Counted from the stretch's first letter, positions 33,156-43,965 are shown. The stretch: DNA of 64,000 nucleotides from Enterococcus sp. ZJ1622 (GCF_011038845.1 NZ_JAAKDW010000004.1:124001-188000); one strand, 5' to 3'. The notes: a model not told the origin generated them from the letters alone. A program made the numbers and translations.

Positions 33156-35060
33156 TTAGATAACCTTCATTGCTTCCGTGAAGAACCCTAATTCGGGATT
33201 ATTCAACGTCCCTACTAGCACTCCTCTATCCAAGAAAACGTTCATTTTTTCACAACTCGTTTCAGAAATAAGCGAACATGCATGACAAGCAGAAGCATTA
33301 AGCGAGTCACGTCCCTGTGATTCACTTTCGATACATACAGGATCAAAGCTACACCACTGCGCCTTCTCAAGTGCACTACTTATCAATGCAAAGAATTTCT
33401 CTGGAACCCCTTGTTTAACTAGACCACCAAGTGTGCCTTCAGAATCTGAGCTAGAAGTATAGATTAAAACACCATACATTTCTTCACCTTGATTATTTGA
33501 ATAATATATCCTTTCTTTCAAAGCAGAAGATGAATACCCACTACTCATATTCAATTCTCTAATGAGTAAGTGCGACAATGTATGAATTAAATAATAGTCC
33601 GGTCTAATATAAGATCGTTCATCATCAAATCTTACATTTTTTTCTTTCGCTACAATTCTATTGTAGACGGATTTATTTTTTACCTTCTTCAACCAATGAT
33701 TAACTTGCTTGGGATCAAGCGAAAAGAAAATCCCCTCACCCAATGATCGCATCCCAACATAATAACCGTCTTTTCTTTTTAACGATACTTCATTAACCCC
33801 ACCTTTAGATGTTTCACCTTCTAAAGCGCGTTCCCGCATTAATTCAGAGTCGGTTGGTTCAATTCGGCTATAGGACCGAAGCGCGCTCACAACTTCTAAT
33901 TGATGCACTAAGGTAATTTTAGAAATAAGCTGCTTGAAGGGAGATTCATCCAATTCATTTTGATCAAAAATTTTTATTTTAAGTCGCTCTGATTCTCTGT
34001 CATAATCTTCTTTCCCAGTCAATACTTCAAATTCTGGTCTCCTGTAATCCATGATATCACCAGTAGATTCAGAGGTAGGTTGCTCAAAAAAATAAAGAGA
34101 CACAGCATTCTTGATCGCAGAAGAGTCTCGCCCCAATTCCTCTGCAATATAATCAATTAAATTTTGAACTTTTTTATCTTCATTTAATTTATTAATTCCC
34201 TCTTCTCTGGACACACTCTTGAGCGACTTTTGTAAAGATAAATAGTCAGTGGCACACTGAACCGCTTCAATTAATTTGTTTTGTTTAAAAGGGATATTCA
34301 CCGAACTTGAAATATTTGGAAAAAAGAAATTATTGGCATTTTTCAGTAAAACTCGTAAATGAATTCCTTCTGAGCACATTTCACCATCATCTGATTTTTT
34401 CCATTTATATTGTCCCTTACATTGTATTCCTAATTCTTCCATTTTTTTTGAAAATTTATTTTCATCAAATATTCCGCTAAGTGATCTTTTCTTTCCACAA
34501 GTTTCACATGTCACTATCAAATCAGCGATAGACCCAGTTTGCGCTACACTTTCTAATTTTATTTTATGTCCTTTAAAATCCTCAAAAAACATATTCGGAT
34601 GTGACCATTCCAACCATGGAAACTCTTGTGCATGTCCATTTTTACATGCACATACTACCCTAACTGGCACAAGTTCAGTACCTTTATGACGGGGATCATA
34701 TGGTCGTTTATCAAACATTTTAACTCTGGAAGGGATTCCTTGAGCTGCTACAGACTCTCGCCATTTACTTAGTGGTCTCAGAGTTCTGTCTTGTGGAGAA
34801 AAGTACCAGCTTGGAAATCTGACACCAATGATTTCTTCAGCCTCTTTTACTGGAGGTTCAATGAATCCATTAGCATTCATTTCTGTTTCCAATCTGATAT
34901 CATGAACTTTTTCACATTCATTCGAATTCCAGTACTCAGAATCTGCGACCATCACAGATTGATTATTAATATCCATTAAGGCACCTATACCAAACGGCGT
35001 AAGTAGCTGTGACCTTCTTACGTTAAATTCTGGGTTTACACTTGTTTTATCATAAACCAT
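33156..35060 (-). CDS. drmB: DrmB, DISARM system DUF1998 protein
   Basis: A 634-aa protein with features of DrmB: N-terminal RRSQLLTPFGIGALMDI, a cysteine/histidine pair CACKNGHAQ and CETCGKK that could bind zinc, and a C-terminal DUF1998-type part (SHLLIRELNMSSGYSSSALKERIYY, GVLIYTSSSDSEGTLGGLVKQG, CHACSLISETSCE). DrmB forms a complex with the DrmA helicase and is required in DISARM, which restricts incoming phage DNA and blocks its circularisation. The start has GAGGTG upstream. It follows drmA by 13 bases. Low GC and AT-rich codons match the rest of the island. Confidence 0.9.
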   Translation of the reverse strand: MVYDKTSVNPEFNVRRSQLLTPFGIGALMDINNQSVMVADSEYWNSNECEKVHDIRLETEMNANGFIEPPVKEAEEIIGVRFPSWYFSPQDRTLRPLSKWRESVAAQGIPSRVKMFDKRPYDPRHKGTELVPVRVVCACKNGHAQEFPWLEWSHPNMFFEDFKGHKIKLESVAQTGSIADLIVTCETCGKKRSLSGIFDENKFSKKMEELGIQCKGQYKWKKSDDGEMCSEGIHLRVLLKNANNFFFPNISSSVNIPFKQNKLIEAVQCATDYLSLQKSLKSVSREEGINKLNEDKKVQNLIDYIAEELGRDSSAIKNAVSLYFFEQPTSESTGDIMDYRRPEFEVLTGKEDYDRESERLKIKIFDQNELDESPFKQLISKITLVHQLEVVSALRSYSRIEPTDSELMRERALEGETSKGGVNEVSLKRKDGYYVGMRSLGEGIFFSLDPKQVNHWLKKVKNKSVYNRIVAKEKNVRFDDERSYIRPDYYLIHTLSHLLIRELNMSSGYSSSALKERIYYSNNQGEEMYGVLIYTSSSDSEGTLGGLVKQGVPEKFFALISSALEKAQWCSFDPVCIESESQGRDSLNASACHACSLISETSCEKMNVFLDRGVLVGTLNNPELGFFTEAMKVI

Positions 35061-35073
35061 TTCAACACCTCAA

Positions 35074-38000
35074 TTAGTCAATTACTCTCATATATGCTGT
35101 ATCTTCAATATTTCTCATAGTACCCATAACTCTTGTAGCTTCCTCATGATGACTTCGATCATCGAATGATTTGAGAAGTAATTTACCAAGGAATTCTTGA
35201 GTTTTTGTTCTATATAGATAATACCTTGTTTCATTCTCTGCACCTTCTGATGTTTCAGCATCTTCTGCTAATTCAAGCCAAGTATTAGCGAATTCCTTCA
35301 TGATTATTTCAGCGTCTTCACTATATAACTTGTATCTATCCTCACTATCCCTGACCCGTGTCATCAAATATTCGATGATGTCATCAAGGCGGCTTTCGTC
35401 ATTCAAAATATTTATAGGTGTTTTGTCACCGGAAAGTTCTTCGACATTATTGCGTAACATCGCAACCATCACTCCTGCAACAGCCTTCTTCAATGCAGGA
35501 ACAGAAAACGGTGTGACACTGCTTGATTCAACAAACCGGTATAAGCTCTGATGGTAAGATTGGAACGTTTCATAATGTGATCTATCTCTACTACGGGAAG
35601 AATTATACAATGTGCACACTAAACCTAGTGAATTACGACCTACACGACTTGTAGCTTGAATGTATTCAGAGGTTAGCTTAGGTTGCCCTACTACGAACAT
35701 GGCATTGAGTCTACTGATATCTACCCCGACTGAAAGCATATTAGTTGCGATAAGGGTATCGATAGGATGATTCCTCTCTTCTCGGTCATTTGCAGTGTGT
35801 TTCACTTCCAATTTTTGTAGAATCTCTGGAATTTCAACTCCTTGCTTTCTCGAAGTAAGCTCGACACTCGTATTATCCCAAATTTTACGTTTTTTCGTAT
35901 TGTTTCTACGATTCAGCTGATTAATATATTCTTTTATATCATCTCGAATTAAACCTGAAGCTTTGCCTAGTTCCCGAATACTGTTGAAATACCCAGTGAC
36001 AGTCCAAAATAATTCTTCCTCATCAGGTTCTAGACCAATCTCGGTAATAGCTTGTAACATAGCAGATACTAATCTAATTTCAGTTGTAACCTGTGATTTT
36101 CCTGTAGACATAATACCTAGATAAGCTCGCCCTGGTTCAACAGCATTTTCTTTCACGAAGAAATTATCTGCTACATCAATCCCATTGGGCGGAAATTGAA
36201 ATACTTTTCTGTCAAAAATTGCTTTAACTTGCTCCCCTGCATTTCTAATTGTAGCCGTTGAAGCAATATATTTTGGAGATATTGTACCTTCTCCACTTTT
36301 AAAAATATAATCAAATCCCGCTTCGTATAACCCCACAATACTCCCAAGAGGCCCTGAGATCAAGTGCAATTCATCTTGAATAATCAATTCGGGTCTACGG
36401 TACTTGGTTAAGTCATCGGAACCAAATAGATACTGAGTTTCTTCTTTAAGAGGTACCTGCGCAAATTTATCAACAGTACCGAATAGCAACGTCGGGCGCA
36501 CATTGTAAATGCTTTCATCGACAACATAAATTGGAAGTCCTTTTGAAAATTCACAGTTTTTATTATTACATTTCATATTATAATGAGATTTACGGGTTAT
36601 AATCGGTGAGTAACCCCATTGTCTTGGGATATTACGTTTTTCTTCACTTGGAACAATGCTATGTTCTTCTTTGCACCAAGGACATTTTAAAACTTGGAAT
36701 GTATTTTTTCTTTTAGCTTCTTCAATAGTATGCGCATTTAACATATTTTCAAAATCGGCTTTAGCTGCCTTCAAATAATTTTGCGTTCCTTCACCAATCC
36801 ATAGTCCTATCGTTATCTCGGTATCGCCCAAGCCACTTGCACGCCTTCTGATAAATTCCAGTGAACAAATTAATTGCGAAGCTCGCTCGAATTGCTGAGA
36901 TGTTAAAAGTCTCAAAGTATAGCGCATGATTACACTGACACCATCTGAATTACTGTAACTCATTCTTCGGTAGATAATTACCGCTGCAATTGCGAATAAA
37001 TAGGCTTCAGTTTTCCCACCACCAGTACTAACCCAGATCAAATCTAGAATCTCTCGATCATCACTGTTTTCGTTTAAAATAGATTCCAAAGAATGCAGTG
37101 TAAAGGCTAATTGGAACGGCCGCCAATTAAATGCAACGTCTTGAAAATCAGATGTCTCGTAACAAAACACCTTTTGTTCAGCACTATCAATTCTTTGAAG
37201 TAACATTGCTTTGTTGGCAAGATTAAAAGCTTCAAAAGCCTTATCATCTTCTTCAAGAAATGTTATAGTTTTCTTCATACGTAAACTGCATTCTTGACAT
37301 TTTTTTATATTTTCCAGAGCATATTTTTGAAATTCTGGAATTAAATTATCAACAGATGACTCCAATTTTTGAACCCAATTATCATAGGCCACAACAAAGG
37401 AATTTAATTTACTTATTTGACCTTCTTTTTCCATATCAATATAGCTGTCAGCCCTTAAAATATCTTCTGTCAGCTCAGGAATCTCAAATGACATCGGCAA
37501 CAGTTCATAGCTAGGTAGATAACTCGTCTTAATCTCACTTATATTTCCATTCTCTTCTTTCCAAACAGCAGATACACCCTGACCATGGGCATAAGTTTTT
37601 TTCTGACGATACAAAAATAAATTCATTGCATCTTCTGGATCCAATTTAGCTAAATCAGGGATTTTAATGTCTTCGGATGCGATAAAAGTGATTCCTTCTT
37701 GTGCAGGAATTTTTATCTCTGTTTGAAAAAAATGATTTTTTGAAATATTCTTCACTACAAGAGTAACTGCTGCTACAATTTCATTTCCCACTTTCAACTC
37801 TTTTATTTTTGAAAATAACTGGACTGAACATTCTTCATCAAATTTGATTTCTTGATTTCTCACTCCATCATGCAATTCAAGTAGTACATCACTTTCAAGT
37901 GGTTTACGTTGAAAGCAGCTCTTTTTACCATAATTGATATTTTTAATTTTACTAACCAAAAACTTGGTATCCTCATCTAAGTTTTCACTCTTATACATTT

Positions 38001-38535
38001 CCTTAGACAGATTGTTAATTATCTTATCAGTCTCTTCATTGTAGTTTTTTAGACGAATTCTTTTTCCCTCTTCGTCTATTTCAAAAAGCTGGTCAACTTT
38101 TTCTACTTTTGATTCATATAAATAATGCTGCAACGTTTTTAAAATTTTTGTCGTTGTTTCAACATAAGGATTTTTAAGGGATTCATAGCGTGCTGTAGAT
38201 ACAGAGAAACTCACCTGTTTAATCTTGGTTTTGCAATAAAAAGTGATCCCAATAGATGAAGGTAAAAAACTGTTATCAATTTCAATCGAGGCTTCTTTAT
38301 CGAATCCACCTTGAATGTCCAAGGAAGCTTCTTCCAACTCGTGTTCACCGATATCATCTTTAATAGGATATAAAATTCCTGTTGCATAACGGGATTGAGG
38401 CTTCTCTGAAATAATCTCTTCAGCAAAATTTACATTGATTTTCTCAGAACCAGGTCCTAATAATAATGCACTGATTGCTTCGATATATTTATCTCGTATC
38501 TCTTTTTGTTTTCCTTTATCTTTCTGAATACTCAA
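35074..38535 (-). CDS. drmA: DrmA, DISARM system SF2 helicase
   Basis: About 1153 aa. Helicase motifs are in order: Walker A VSTGGGKTEAY (~residue 500), a DExH-type box IIQDELHLISGPLG (~720), SATIRNAGEQ, then motifs V/VI ATNMLSVGVDISRLN and YIQATSRVGR (~930). A zinc-like insert CPWCKEE...CNNKNCE lies between. This arrangement is that of DrmA. I place the start at TTG 38535, seven bases after GGGAGGG; the ATG at 38550 overlaps that ribosome site. It overlaps the end of drmE by 20 bases, so drmE-drmA-drmB is one operon. Confidence 0.93.
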   Translation of the reverse strand: MSIQKDKGKQKEIRDKYIEAISALLLGPGSEKINVNFAEEIISEKPQSRYATGILYPIKDDIGEHELEEASLDIQGGFDKEASIEIDNSFLPSSIGITFYCKTKIKQVSFSVSTARYESLKNPYVETTTKILKTLQHYLYESKVEKVDQLFEIDEEGKRIRLKNYNEETDKIINNLSKEMYKSENLDEDTKFLVSKIKNINYGKKSCFQRKPLESDVLLELHDGVRNQEIKFDEECSVQLFSKIKELKVGNEIVAAVTLVVKNISKNHFFQTEIKIPAQEGITFIASEDIKIPDLAKLDPEDAMNLFLYRQKKTYAHGQGVSAVWKEENGNISEIKTSYLPSYELLPMSFEIPELTEDILRADSYIDMEKEGQISKLNSFVVAYDNWVQKLESSVDNLIPEFQKYALENIKKCQECSLRMKKTITFLEEDDKAFEAFNLANKAMLLQRIDSAEQKVFCYETSDFQDVAFNWRPFQLAFTLHSLESILNENSDDREILDLIWVSTGGGKTEAYLFAIAAVIIYRRMSYSNSDGVSVIMRYTLRLLTSQQFERASQLICSLEFIRRRASGLGDTEITIGLWIGEGTQNYLKAAKADFENMLNAHTIEEAKRKNTFQVLKCPWCKEEHSIVPSEEKRNIPRQWGYSPIITRKSHYNMKCNNKNCEFSKGLPIYVVDESIYNVRPTLLFGTVDKFAQVPLKEETQYLFGSDDLTKYRRPELIIQDELHLISGPLGSIVGLYEAGFDYIFKSGEGTISPKYIASTATIRNAGEQVKAIFDRKVFQFPPNGIDVADNFFVKENAVEPGRAYLGIMSTGKSQVTTEIRLVSAMLQAITEIGLEPDEEELFWTVTGYFNSIRELGKASGLIRDDIKEYINQLNRRNNTKKRKIWDNTSVELTSRKQGVEIPEILQKLEVKHTANDREERNHPIDTLIATNMLSVGVDISRLNAMFVVGQPKLTSEYIQATSRVGRNSLGLVCTLYNSSRSRDRSHYETFQSYHQSLYRFVESSSVTPFSVPALKKAVAGVMVAMLRNNVEELSGDKTPINILNDESRLDDIIEYLMTRVRDSEDRYKLYSEDAEIIMKEFANTWLELAEDAETSEGAENETRYYLYRTKTQEFLGKLLLKSFDDRSHHEEATRVMGTMRNIEDTAYMRVID

Positions 38536-40945
38536 CTGTATCCCTCCCAATGATTCTATTTGTAAAGTTCCTAGGAATATCCTTTAAAGAAACGTGATTA
38601 ATTTGAGTAATTTTATCTATTACATATCCTATAACAGTCGGATCTAGAATTACATCTTCTAGATATTTTCCATCAATACTTGTAATAAAATGGTCTCTAG
38701 TCTCTGTTAGCCTTCGCTTAACATTTGCGCTAGCAACAGCATATTGTTCATAATTATTAGCAATATCAACATTACCAATCATAAGACCAATAAATTTTAT
38801 GAATTCTCGATCTTGAGGAACTATTGGGATAGTTTCAAAAGAAGACCATCTTTTATAAAACGGGAGCGACTTTTCTTGAAACCCTAATTTTTCAAGTTTA
38901 ATTTTCAACTGTTTTGTGTTCAAATTATTTTTATTTATAAATGTTATAAATTCACGTTTCCATAGATAATCATAGTACTCGAATATATTTATTTCCCTAT
39001 AGCGATTCATATCTCGGTTAGTTCCACTAAATTTTTTCAATCTTTGACGATAAAACTCATCTGAATAGGGTACCAAAAGTTCTAGTACTTCTTGATTGAC
39101 CCTAATTTCCGAAGATGTGACTCTTTTAATTTTCCCATCTTTTTCTAGTACGAAAAGTTTGCCATAATTTGTAGTCATTATGGCATTGCCCGACTGCAGA
39201 ACAATCTGTAAAGAAACATCCCCAACAGTGTTATCATAATCTTCATCACAGTTTTCTATCGTAGATGTACCTTGGTTTACGTGATCCTTTTCTATAATGT
39301 CCAAAGAATCATACCCTTCAAAATCACCTTCTGGAATAACAGGTAGTTTTCTTTGAGATAAATACTTATTAATTGAATGTAGATATGCTGAAGATTCTAC
39401 GCTCTGTCCAAAAAAATCAATTTGATATAATTTTTCCAATATCTTCTTTTCCCTATTTAAAGAAGAAGGCAAATATTTTTCCTGTATTCTAGGAATTATA
39501 ATATCAACTTGATTGCAACAATAACTAGAAAGCCATTTTTTTCTATCCGATGCATATGGTGATAAAAGTATAATCTGATCAAATTGATTGTATAAATCTT
39601 CTGTAATTACAGTTTTATAGGAAATCACAGTCAATTGTTTTTCATTTCTATATAGTTCAGAAATTTCTGATACCATTTGATTCATAACAATTATTGCACA
39701 ATTTGAATTTTTATGCCTAATTTGTTCAATTTTTTTCTTAACTTGGTAACCAAATCGATTTTCATAAATTTCAATTAAAATATCTGGCAACTCATCAAAA
39801 TCTGAGATACCTTTTTTTTCAAGATACTCTAGTACCTTCATCAACTGATTTTCTAATGTTTTAGATTTCCCTGTAGTTAGACTATAATTCATTTTCAAAA
39901 ATATCTTCAAAATTTTATCCAAGTATTTTAACTCTGGATTTAATTTAATTTCCGATAATATTTCGTTTAATTGATTAATAGCTTTTTCAAATTCATGATT
40001 ATTTTCAACAAAGTGATAATTAAATTGATAATTACCTGCTTCTAAAGGGTCAAGCCAACAATATTCACCTTCAAGAGAGCCAATAAAATCTAATGCATTC
40101 CATGCCATAACCATCGGAATACTCGAATAAATTTTCAGTGGAATTTGATACTCACAACACGCATCTTCTAAATTAATTAAGCTAGACATTTGACTTTCCT
40201 TAAACCATTTATCTCCAAGAACAAATACCGCTTGTTCTTTCACAGCTCCTTCATTATCATCTAAATAATCAACAACAGCTTGCAAGCTAGCAGAAAATAA
40301 CACCATTGGTTCTTCTATACTATTCATTTTAGGCAGTGAACCAATTTCCATATCGTTTTTTAAATAATTACTGCTACACACTTGATCAAATGTATATTTA
40401 TCATTTCCAATATTAACATTTGCCAACAGTAGCTCATTTATATACTTTCTTTCCATTATTATTATAATTGACTTATCACTTGTCCAACTAGCTTGCTCAA
40501 TTTCCAAAAAATTGGCGAAATTTTGACGTGCAGATGTTATCTTTTGTTTTTTTGTCCTTATAACCACGCTCGCTTCATTCTCTAATTTTTCACGAGGTAA
40601 AATACGCTCATAGACAGATTTTCTATTTACGATTTCAATCCTATATTTTCCAGTAAGACTATCCTTTCCTTTGTATCTATAGAATTGATTCTGAAATTGG
40701 ATTTCCTGACCTATTTTCAATCTATCCATATCTAACTTCATATTACTAGAAATATTCTCAGCTGCAATCCACATGCAAATAGCATAAGCCAGATTCTTAT
40801 AATAGTTGCCATTTAAATACTGATAATTATATGATTGTCCTTCAATTTCTTCTAAAGCAAAAAAATCTGAAATAATTTTTTTTACATTGTTTGAAATATA
40901 GCCAAAAGGGCTATTCAAGAAAATTAATTTTTTTACTAACTCCAC
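38516..40945 (-). CDS. drmE: DrmE, class 2 DISARM protein
   Basis: About 809 aa with no motif I can name, but its length, position at the head of the operon directly before drmA, and divergence from a cytosine methylase match DrmE, the protein that defines class 2 DISARM. Internal stretches such as VFVLGDKWFKESQM, AIIVMNQMVSEISELY and FDQIILLSPYASDRKKW read like a Rossmann/helicase-like fold without a Walker A. The GTG at 40945 has GGGAG eight bases upstream and is preferred to the TTG at 40960. Assignment by context and size is strong, by motif weak. Confidence 0.75.
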   Translation of the reverse strand: MELVKKLIFLNSPFGYISNNVKKIISDFFALEEIEGQSYNYQYLNGNYYKNLAYAICMWIAAENISSNMKLDMDRLKIGQEIQFQNQFYRYKGKDSLTGKYRIEIVNRKSVYERILPREKLENEASVVIRTKKQKITSARQNFANFLEIEQASWTSDKSIIIIMERKYINELLLANVNIGNDKYTFDQVCSSNYLKNDMEIGSLPKMNSIEEPMVLFSASLQAVVDYLDDNEGAVKEQAVFVLGDKWFKESQMSSLINLEDACCEYQIPLKIYSSIPMVMAWNALDFIGSLEGEYCWLDPLEAGNYQFNYHFVENNHEFEKAINQLNEILSEIKLNPELKYLDKILKIFLKMNYSLTTGKSKTLENQLMKVLEYLEKKGISDFDELPDILIEIYENRFGYQVKKKIEQIRHKNSNCAIIVMNQMVSEISELYRNEKQLTVISYKTVITEDLYNQFDQIILLSPYASDRKKWLSSYCCNQVDIIIPRIQEKYLPSSLNREKKILEKLYQIDFFGQSVESSAYLHSINKYLSQRKLPVIPEGDFEGYDSLDIIEKDHVNQGTSTIENCDEDYDNTVGDVSLQIVLQSGNAIMTTNYGKLFVLEKDGKIKRVTSSEIRVNQEVLELLVPYSDEFYRQRLKKFSGTNRDMNRYREINIFEYYDYLWKREFITFINKNNLNTKQLKIKLEKLGFQEKSLPFYKRWSSFETIPIVPQDREFIKFIGLMIGNVDIANNYEQYAVASANVKRRLTETRDHFITSIDGKYLEDVILDPTVIGYVIDKITQINHVSLKDIPRNFTNRIIGRDTVEYSER

Positions 40946-41077
40946 AATTGGCACTCCCAACCTAGATTTATCTTAAATTATACAACACCTTAAGTTACTT
41001 GACTAATATGATTTTTAGTGCATAGTTTCAGTAGCTTATCCACTACAAACTTGGTATAATACTCTCGAGGTGTAAGT
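40946..41077. promoter_or_regulatory. divergent promoter region between drmE and drmMII
   Basis: For the methylase a -10 TATAAT lies at 41055-41060, with CGAGGTG just before the start. The -35 is weak. The drmE promoter must lie in the same 132 bases, so the restriction and modification arms can be balanced here. Confidence 0.55.
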
Positions 41078-42343
41078 ATGTTAAATATAATTGATTTGTT
41101 TTCTGGTGCTGGTGGGCTAACAGAAGGTTTTCGAAATACGGAATTTTTTAATTTGATTGCCCACGTAGAGATGGATCATTCTGCTAGCAAAACACTTAAG
41201 CTAAGAGATGCATATTATTATCTAAAAGAAAAAAATAATCTTAATCTTTATTATGATTATATAACTGGAAAAATTACCCATGATAAATTTTTTTCAAAAA
41301 TACCTGAACATGTAGTTTCAAAAGTTATCAATATCGGTATTGGAGAAGATACCATCGAAAATATTTTTTCTACCATAGATCTTAATAAAAATTCTCAAAA
41401 AATTCATGGAGTAATTGGTGGTCCTCCCTGTCAATCGTACTCCACTATTGGTCGTTCTCAGAATGAAAAAATCAAAGAACAAGATGAGCGAATCTATTTA
41501 TATAAGTACTATATTAAATTTTTGGAACGTTATAACCCGGATTTTTTTATTTTTGAAAATGTAAAAGGTCTATTGTCTTTCAAAGATCTAGATGGGCAAA
41601 AACTTTTTGATAAAATTATTAATGAATTTTCAAATATCAATGGAACTAACCACTATAAAATTGAAAAAAAAATGATTAATTGCGCTGACTATGGTGTTCC
41701 TCAAACACGAGAGAGGCTTTTCATTTTTGGTCAAAAGAAAAAAAGTAAAAATGAAGATTTCTTCAATTGGATTAAAAAATATAAAGAAACGCCTCCAACA
41801 ATTAATCAGTTATTTCAAGATTTGCCTTTGATGAATGCAGGACAAATAAAGAATGAGTATTCTAATACACCCGCTAATACTTTTGTCAAAAAAAATCTAC
41901 GTAAAGATAATGTCCCCCTGACACAAAATATTTGCCGACCAAACAAAGAAAATGATTTAGCTATCTACAGAATCGTAGCTGAAGAAAAGAAAAAAAATAA
42001 AAATGTTAAATACTCTGATTTACCAGCACATCTTATCACACATAAAAAAACCAATATATTTTTAGATAGATTTAAGGCTATAAACGGCAAAGGTTTCAGT
42101 CATACAGTTGTTGCACATATCGCCAAAGATGGCCATTATTATATCCATCCAGATGTTAAACAAAATCGTTCAATAACAGTTAGAGAAGCTGCACGGATAC
42201 AAACTTTCCCTGACGATTTCTACTTTGAAGATTCTAGAACTGCCGCCTTCAAACAAATCGGAAACGCAGTACCTCCCTATTTTTCAAAAATAATAAGTAA
42301 ATCTATTCGTGAATATCTATATGATAAACATGAAGAAAACTAA
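41078..42343 (+). CDS. drmMII: DrmMII, DNA (cytosine-5) methyltransferase of DISARM
   Basis: A 421-aa C5-methylase with its motifs in order: I (IIDLFSGAGGLTEGF), IV with the catalytic Cys (GGPPCQSYSTIGRS, ~residue 118), VI (FIFENVKGLLS), VIII (YGVPQTRERLFIFG), IX (REAARIQTFPDDFYF) and X (QIGNAVPPYFSK). In class 2 DISARM this methylase marks host DNA as self. It is transcribed divergently from drmE, an arrangement that separates it from the drmE-A-B operon. The target sequence cannot be read. A terminator follows at 42407. Confidence 0.93.
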   Translation: MLNIIDLFSGAGGLTEGFRNTEFFNLIAHVEMDHSASKTLKLRDAYYYLKEKNNLNLYYDYITGKITHDKFFSKIPEHVVSKVINIGIGEDTIENIFSTIDLNKNSQKIHGVIGGPPCQSYSTIGRSQNEKIKEQDERIYLYKYYIKFLERYNPDFFIFENVKGLLSFKDLDGQKLFDKIINEFSNINGTNHYKIEKKMINCADYGVPQTRERLFIFGQKKKSKNEDFFNWIKKYKETPPTINQLFQDLPLMNAGQIKNEYSNTPANTFVKKNLRKDNVPLTQNICRPNKENDLAIYRIVAEEKKKNKNVKYSDLPAHLITHKKTNIFLDRFKAINGKGFSHTVVAHIAKDGHYYIHPDVKQNRSITVREAARIQTFPDDFYFEDSRTAAFKQIGNAVPPYFSKIISKSIREYLYDKHEEN

Positions 42344-42406
42344 TATAAAACAACGAAGTATTTTGTCTCTTTGTCAAATATTTTTTTGTTTTAATTAAAT
42401 CACCTT

Positions 42407-42434
42407 GAGGAAACATTGGACGTTTCCTCTTTTT
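42407..42434 (+). terminator. terminator of drmMII
   Basis: GAGGAAAC and GTTTCCTC form an eight-base stem with a seven-base loop, followed by TTTTT, 64 bases after the drmMII stop. Confidence 0.85.
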
Positions 42435-42552
42435 GTGTTATTAAATAATCTCACAGAAATTTTGTTGAATTAAAATCCTCATGCGCAAACGGCGAAATGT
42501 TAGAAAGCCAAAAGTGATTCGTTTAATGATCTTGACTAAGCAGTAAAATATT

Positions 42553-43546
42553 TTACTTCAAAAAAGCCAACAATTCCTGATAGACTTCATAACTTTTACG
42601 CAAGTGCTTATCGATCTAAAGTAGATAGTCTATGACGTTTGATTCGGTCACGTACTTTCGTTGTAAAAGCGGGAATTTCTGAAGAAAATCATAATTGAGT
42701 TTGATTTCTTTTTTCAAGGCAGTCCGCCAATTTTTTTTATTTACGATAAACTTTCATCGCTTTAGGATCGCTTTTCTTCAACCGGTTCATGGTTTGGATT
42801 TGTTGCTTATTGAAGGTACGAGTCAATTGTTGAACTAAGTGAAACCAGTCGATCGATACATATGTATTCGGAAAAAGAGTTCGTGTCACTACGTGCTAGA
42901 AAGCATTCCTGTCCATTACAATATGTGTCACATTTTGTCTTGCTTTCAGGGTGAAACGTTGGAAATATATAGTTAATTTAAAGTTTCTTCGGTCGGCAAA
43001 AGTGTTTCTATTGTCGGCATCACTGAGAATAAAGCTCATTGCGCTTCACAGTCTTTGGTTCCTTTGAATTTATCAATTATTCAAATGTTTCGGTTTTCGG
43101 TAAGTAAGCTTTAGATGCAGTTATTCAAAGAAAGAATCTATTGCGCATTCGACCATTTTTAGACGATGCAAAGTATCGTACCGCAATATCTTTCATGGAG
43201 ATCTTCTTCTTTAAATCACCAGTGGTCGCAAATTTCAATGGTTGCGAAAGGTAGCAGTTTTCAGCGACATAATTGGTTTTAGCTGTAAATGTGTGACGAC
43301 AATGATTACAATAGAAGCGCTTCTTGAATAAACTAAGATAAGAAGGGACTTCTTGATAAAGAATCAGCTAGATTAAGCTCTCTTTGTACGAGTGACGAAT
43401 CACTGTTTTAAAGCCGCACAGTTCGCAGTGGCGCGGTTTATAAGTCAATATTCCCGTAAAAAATGGGCTATTCTGCAATGGACCCGCTCTTTGATCATAT
43501 TGTCTGTATTGTCATCTTTTATTTTGATATTCTTAGGTAAAGACAT
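42553..43546 (-). pseudogene. ISL3-family transposase remnant
   Basis: The minus strand shows an ISL3-type transposase broken by many stops and frameshifts: it starts LPKNIKIKDDNTDNMIKE, has the zinc-ribbon part PRHCELCGFKTVIRHSYKE and FYCNHCRHTFTAKTNYVAENCYLSQPLK, the HTH part DLKKKISMKDIAVRYFASS, a degraded DDE core (VTHIVMDRN), STYLFNK-type linker NKQQIQTMNRLKKSDPKAMKVYRK and the ending KSYEVYQELLAFLK. It is clearly dead. Terminal inverted repeats were not located, so the IS ends are undefined. It lies between DISARM and the rpsI-like repeats. Confidence 0.8.
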
Positions 43547-43683
43547 TTGTATTTTCCTTCTATAAATGAAATGGTTAGGCTACTTAATTATAGAGAATTC
43601 AAATGTCTTTCTGTTATAAAAAGGTATGTGGTGTCCTTACTAGATTTAAGTAATAACACCAAATATCATAGAACCAAAATAAA

Positions 43684-43715
43684 ATAAGATACCTTCCAAA
43701 AGATTGGAAAGTGCC
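43684..43715 (-). terminator. degenerate terminator copy after att-like repeat C
   Basis: GATACCTTCCAAAAGATTGGAAAGTGCC resembles the hairpin at 48765-48790, and the ~90 bases between it and the rpsI-like repeat align with the sequence downstream of the real rpsI (shared GAGAAT/C-GTACTGGG and CACTTTCC). It supports an origin from the rpsI downstream region. Confidence 0.5.
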
Positions 43716-43802
43716 AGAAAAGTTAGAATCTAGGAAACTGCGCTCAGCATTGCTTCACCCAGTACGATTCTCGTAACTCGTGAACTCGAACGATAATCGC
43801 AA

Positions 43803-43852
43803 TTAACGTTTTGAGAACTGCGTTGCTTTATGGGCTTTTTAAGACCTAGTTC
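43803..43852 (-). repeat. rpsI 3'-end-like repeat, copy C (att-site candidate)
   Basis: ATTAACGTTTTGAGAACTG, GCTTTA and GCTTTTTAAGACCT match the last ~45 bases of rpsI (48899-48945) with several changes. On the minus strand it reads TELGLKK then shifts frame, so it is not a working gene end. Confidence 0.75.
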
Positions 43853-43965
43853 AGTCGTCCATTTTTTTAATATGTCTCAAATTCCTTTAATATCAATGGG
43901 TTATGGCTATATAACAACTAAAAATTCATTGATTTTCACTTTTTTGAAAGCAATGGTGTCAACTC

